NCBI RefSeq assembly: GCF_024171695.1
Contig: NZ_JAMTCF010000020.1
Location: forward strand, 62,001 to 126,000
DNA from: Actinosynnema pretiosum
GTDB taxonomy: Bacteria > Actinomycetota > Actinomycetes > Mycobacteriales > Pseudonocardiaceae
Reading direction: 5' to 3'
DNA: 64,000 bases
Shown here: positions 61,614 to 64,000 of the stretch, one piece after another
How the letters are laid out: every line of letters begins with the position of its first letter
Numbering within the stretch: the first letter of the stretch is position 1
Made by a program: the position numbers and the translations under genes
Notes under the pieces: model-generated
Seen by the model: only the letters and a program-made list of their open reading frames with translations
Told to the model about the DNA's origin: nothing
The model's database searches: none

Positions 61614-62774
61614 CTACTCGGCGCGGGCGGTCAGGGGGAACCGGGCGCGCACGGTGAAACCGCCGTCCACCGGACCCGTGGTCAGCTCGCCGCCCGCCTG
61701 GGTGACCCGCTCGCGCATCCCCACCAGCCCGTACCCGGAGCCGGGCACCGCACCGCCCGCGCCGCTCGGCTCGCGGTTGGCCACGGTCACGACCAGGTGC
61801 CCCTCCTCGACCACCAGGCCCACCCGCACGGCCGCGCCGGGGGCGTGCTTGCCCGCGTTGGTCAGCGCCTCCTGCACCACCCGGTACGCCGCGCGCGAGA
61901 CGGCCGCGTCCACCTCGGGCAGCTCGTCCGACCGGTCCAGCAACACGTCGCCGGGGGTGTCGGCGATCAGCGCGGGGATGCCGTCCAGGCCGGGGGCGCT
62001 CTCCTCGGCGTCGTCCTCGCGCAGCACCCTCAGCACGTCCCGCAGCTCCGACAGCGCGGCGGTGCTGGACTTGCGGATGACCTCGGCGGCGTCGGCGACC
62101 TGGCCGTCGCCGACCACGGTCAGCGCGCCGGACTGCAGGGCGATCACGCTGACCCGGTGCGCGACGACGTCGTGCATCTCGCGGGCGATGCGCCTGCGCT
62201 CGGCGGTGACGGCGCGCTCGGCCAGCAGGTCGCGCTCGCGCTCGGCGGTCTCGGCGCGCTCGTTGAGCAGACCCACCACGCGCGTGCGCTGGTGCACCCA
62301 CATGCCGGTGAGCACGGGGATCAGCACCGGGATCGTGTTGAGCAGCACCACGAGCACCCACGGGGTGAACTCGTAGTTCAGCCTGGGCAGGAACAGCGCG
62401 TACACCGCCGCCGCGCCCGCCCAGGTGCGCCAGGACGCGCCGAAGCGGGACGCGGTGCTGTGCAGGGCGACGAACACCAGGTACGTGGTCGTGTCGAGCG
62501 CCAGCATCGCCAGGCCGACCGCGAGCGTCGCCAGCGGCCAGCGGCGGCGCAGCAGCACGGCGGGCGCGGTGAGCAGCACCCCGGCCACCGCGCCGAGCGG
62601 GCCGTGGGCGTCCGCCAGCTCCACGGCCGAGGTCGTGGTCAGGAAGGCCGCCAGCAGCGCGTCGAACGCCAGCGACCGCGCGCGGCCCTGCCAGGGGGCC
62701 AGCAGGCGCTGCCGCGTCGTCAGCCGAGCGGGCTCGGGTCCAGCAGGTACCGCTCCAGCACCGGTCCGATCCAC
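61614..62774 (-). CDS. Sensor histidine kinase (HisKA_3 type) coupled to a TetR gene
   Basis: 386 residues if GTG at 62774 is used; this start has GGGAGGAG 8 bases upstream and lies 55 bases inside the TetR gene. No ATG or GTG is available at the TetR stop. The membrane region (four or five helices, about residues 35-165) is followed by ERRRIAREMHDVVAHRVSVIALQSGAL with the phosphoacceptor His, and ATPase motifs VVQEALTNAGKHAPG and GSGYGLVGMRERV. It has no cognate response regulator on its own strand in the window; the nearest one, at 60951, faces it. Confidence 0.87.
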   Translation of the reverse strand: MDRTGAGAVPAGPEPARLTTRQRLLAPWQGRARSLAFDALLAAFLTTTSAVELADAHGPLGAVAGVLLTAPAVLLRRRWPLATLAVGLAMLALDTTTYLVFVALHSTASRFGASWRTWAGAAAVYALFLPRLNYEFTPWVLVVLLNTIPVLIPVLTGMWVHQRTRVVGLLNERAETAERERDLLAERAVTAERRRIAREMHDVVAHRVSVIALQSGALTVVGDGQVADAAEVIRKSSTAALSELRDVLRVLREDDAEESAPGLDGIPALIADTPGDVLLDRSDELPEVDAAVSRAAYRVVQEALTNAGKHAPGAAVRVGLVVEEGHLVVTVANREPSGAGGAVPGSGYGLVGMRERVTQAGGELTTGPVDGGFTVRARFPLTARAE

Positions 62775-63289
62775 GCCCCCAGCTCCTCCCGCCCCATGGC
62801 CGCCAGCGGCGGCACCCGCAGCACGTACCGCGTGAACGCCAGCCCCAGCACCTGGGAGCCGACCAGCGCCGCCCGCTCGGCGGGCCGGTCCACCGCGATC
62901 GCGGCCAGCGCGGGCGCCACCTGGCCGGTGAACACCCCCAGCATCGCCTCGGCGGCGGCCGGGCTGCTCGCCGCCGCGCGCAGCAGCGACAGGAACCCGG
63001 CGTCGTGCTCCCACACCGCGAAGAACCGGTCCAGCAGCACCGCCGCGACCCGGTCCCCAGGCAGTCCGCGCAGGTCGGGCAGGCGCAGGTCGAACGCGGC
63101 TGCCTCGGCGAACAGCGCCTCCTTGCCGCCGAAGTACCGCACGACCAGCGCCGCGTCCACGCCCGCGTCGGCCGCGACGTCGCGCACCCGCACCCGGTCG
63201 AACCCGCCCTCGCCGAAGCGGGCGCGCGCGGCGTCCAGGATCGCCGCCCTGGTCGCCTCGGCGGAGCGCTTGCGGGGTGGTGCGGGCAT
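62720..63289 (-). CDS. TetR-family transcriptional regulator
   Basis: 189 residues from ATG at 63289. The helix-turn-helix is SAEATRAAILDAARARFGEGGFDRVRVRDVAADAGVDAALVVRYFGGKEALF. The C-terminal domain is of the TetR_C_17-like type (GDRVAAVLLDRFFAVWEHDAGFLSLLRAAASSPAAAEAMLGVF). The gene overlaps the following histidine kinase gene, so a repressor and a sensor kinase are produced from one message. Confidence 0.88.
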   Translation of the reverse strand: MPAPPRKRSAEATRAAILDAARARFGEGGFDRVRVRDVAADAGVDAALVVRYFGGKEALFAEAAAFDLRLPDLRGLPGDRVAAVLLDRFFAVWEHDAGFLSLLRAAASSPAAAEAMLGVFTGQVAPALAAIAVDRPAERAALVGSQVLGLAFTRYVLRVPPLAAMGREELGAWIGPVLERYLLDPSPLG

Positions 63290-63322
63290 GGGGCAAGTCA
63301 ACAGTGCGTTCGCGCGAGTGGC

Positions 63323-64000
63323 CTAACCGGCCCCGGTCATCGGCGCGCCCACCCTCGGGTCCTTCGTGTTGACCAGGAACGACGTGGCGGGCAGCGAGCC
63401 GTCGGCGCGGCGCTCCCCCTCGGCGCTGGCGGGGTCGACCTCGCGCAGCACGTCACCGCCCCAGCCCCGCTCGTTCCAGGTGTTGCCCTGCGCGACCGCG
63501 CCGTCACCGAGCAGGGCCTGCTCGCGGTTGCCCAGCGCCAGGTTGTCGCGCAGCCGGGCGGGCGCGTCGCGCAGCGCGAAGCCGTCGCCGGCGTTGCGGA
63601 ACGCGCTGCTGCCCGACAGCTCGTGCCCGGCGCGACCGGTGCTGGTGAACCCGTCGCCGTTGTTCTTCCACGCCGCGCTGCGCAGCACCGCGTGCGGGCC
63701 GCCGGTGCCCAGGTCGAAGCCGTGCCCGGAGCCGAGGGCGCGCGGGAAGCCCCAGCGGTTGATCCCGTTGCCGTAGGCCCAGTTCGAGTCCAGGGTGACC
63801 TTGCCGGTGAAGGCGCCGAGGCTGATGCCGTCGTCCACGTTGTCGTAGGCGCGGCAGCCGCGCACGGTGTTGCCGTCCCCGGACCCGGTGGTGAACGCGA
63901 TGCCGTCCGCCTCCCGGCCCTCGGCGTCCCGGTTGTGGTGGAAGTCGCCGTCCAGCACCAGGTTCCCGGACGCGGAGCCGGAGAAGGCGAGCCCGGTGCC
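63323..64000 (-). CDS. Right-handed beta-helix protein (pectate lyase-like), 5' end outside window
   Basis: 225 residues to the TAG at 63323; the frame is open to the right edge, so the start lies outside. Repeated coils are visible (NTVRGCRAYDNVDDGISLG, VTLDSNWAYGNGINRWG, AVLRSAAWKNNGDGFTSTG, LSGSSAFRNAGDGFALRD, RLRDNLALGN), each with an N-x-G-D/D-D-G turn. This is the pattern of polysaccharide lyase family 9/right-handed parallel beta-helix proteins, most likely secreted pectate lyases. Catalytic residues cannot be assigned from the fragment. Confidence 0.82.
   Translation of the reverse strand, partial: GTGLAFSGSASGNLVLDGDFHHNRDAEGREADGIAFTTGSGDGNTVRGCRAYDNVDDGISLGAFTGKVTLDSNWAYGNGINRWGFPRALGSGHGFDLGTGGPHAVLRSAAWKNNGDGFTSTGRAGHELSGSSAFRNAGDGFALRDAPARLRDNLALGNREQALLGDGAVAQGNTWNERGWGGDVLREVDPASAEGERRADGSLPATSFLVNTKDPRVGAPMTGAG

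Noticed and set aside
1..64000. Biosynthetic gene cluster, prophage or insertion sequence
   Set aside because: No polyketide, peptide synthetase or terpene core genes, no phage structural genes, no transposase and no terminal inverted repeats were seen.

Overview
The window is high-GC DNA with strong G/C bias at third codon positions, frequent GTG starts (one TTG), many 4-base ATGA/GTGA gene overlaps, an IdeR/DtxR-type iron box, an SSI-type secreted protease inhibitor and rhamnose genes of the actinobacterial type. This points to a filamentous actinomycete, most likely of the Pseudonocardiales (Actinosynnema/Saccharothrix-like). The genus is an inference; no rRNA is present. I saw no tRNA, rRNA, CRISPR array, insertion sequence or prophage gene. 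It reads as chromosomal accessory and metabolic sequence.

Layout. 1-8.6 kb: a cut-off membrane protein, a MacB-like ABC transporter (ATPase plus FtsX permease), a phosphodiesterase, a membrane-anchored TIR protein, a GH13 alpha-glucosidase and a SnoaL-like protein. 8.9-20.3 kb: redox and regulatory genes (F420-type oxidoreductase with divergent TetR, two flavodoxin paralogues, Ca2+/cation antiporter, iron-box-controlled siderophore-interacting protein, STAND ATPase with C-terminal repeats, PhzF, TetR with divergent FMN reductase). 20.3-30.4 kb: a very large WGR/DUF4132 protein, a TIR-like protein, an inositol monophosphatase-like protein and a heterodimeric ABC exporter. 31-34.6 kb: a secreted island (GH12 glucanase, zinc metalloprotease, SSI-type inhibitor). 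35.2-39.5 kb: a two-gene RNA-repair operon (RNA ligase-kinase, then DUF504/MJ1316 - EEP nuclease - 2H phosphoesterase - nucleotidyltransferase). 41.2-44.9 kb: lutABC lactate operon and its GntR regulator. 45.4-56 kb: L-rhamnose regulon (LacI regulator, ABC importer, isomerase, bifunctional aldolase-dehydrogenase, kinase). 56-64 kb: amidohydrolase, SnoaL-like protein with divergent LysR, DedA protein, a two-component pair, a second histidine kinase behind a TetR gene, and a cut-off beta-helix protein.

How the genes work together. The rhamnose genes import L-rhamnose and split it to DHAP and L-lactaldehyde. The fused dehydrogenase can oxidise lactaldehyde to L-lactate, and the neighbouring lutABC operon oxidises L-lactate to pyruvate, so the two regulons can form one continuous route. 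The RNA-repair operon carries end-recognition, end-processing, kinase, ligase and nucleotidyl-adding activities on two polypeptides and is the most striking system here. Several promoter regions hold clear palindromic operators, and several gene-free stretches are filled with short tandem repeats of 8 to 17 bp.
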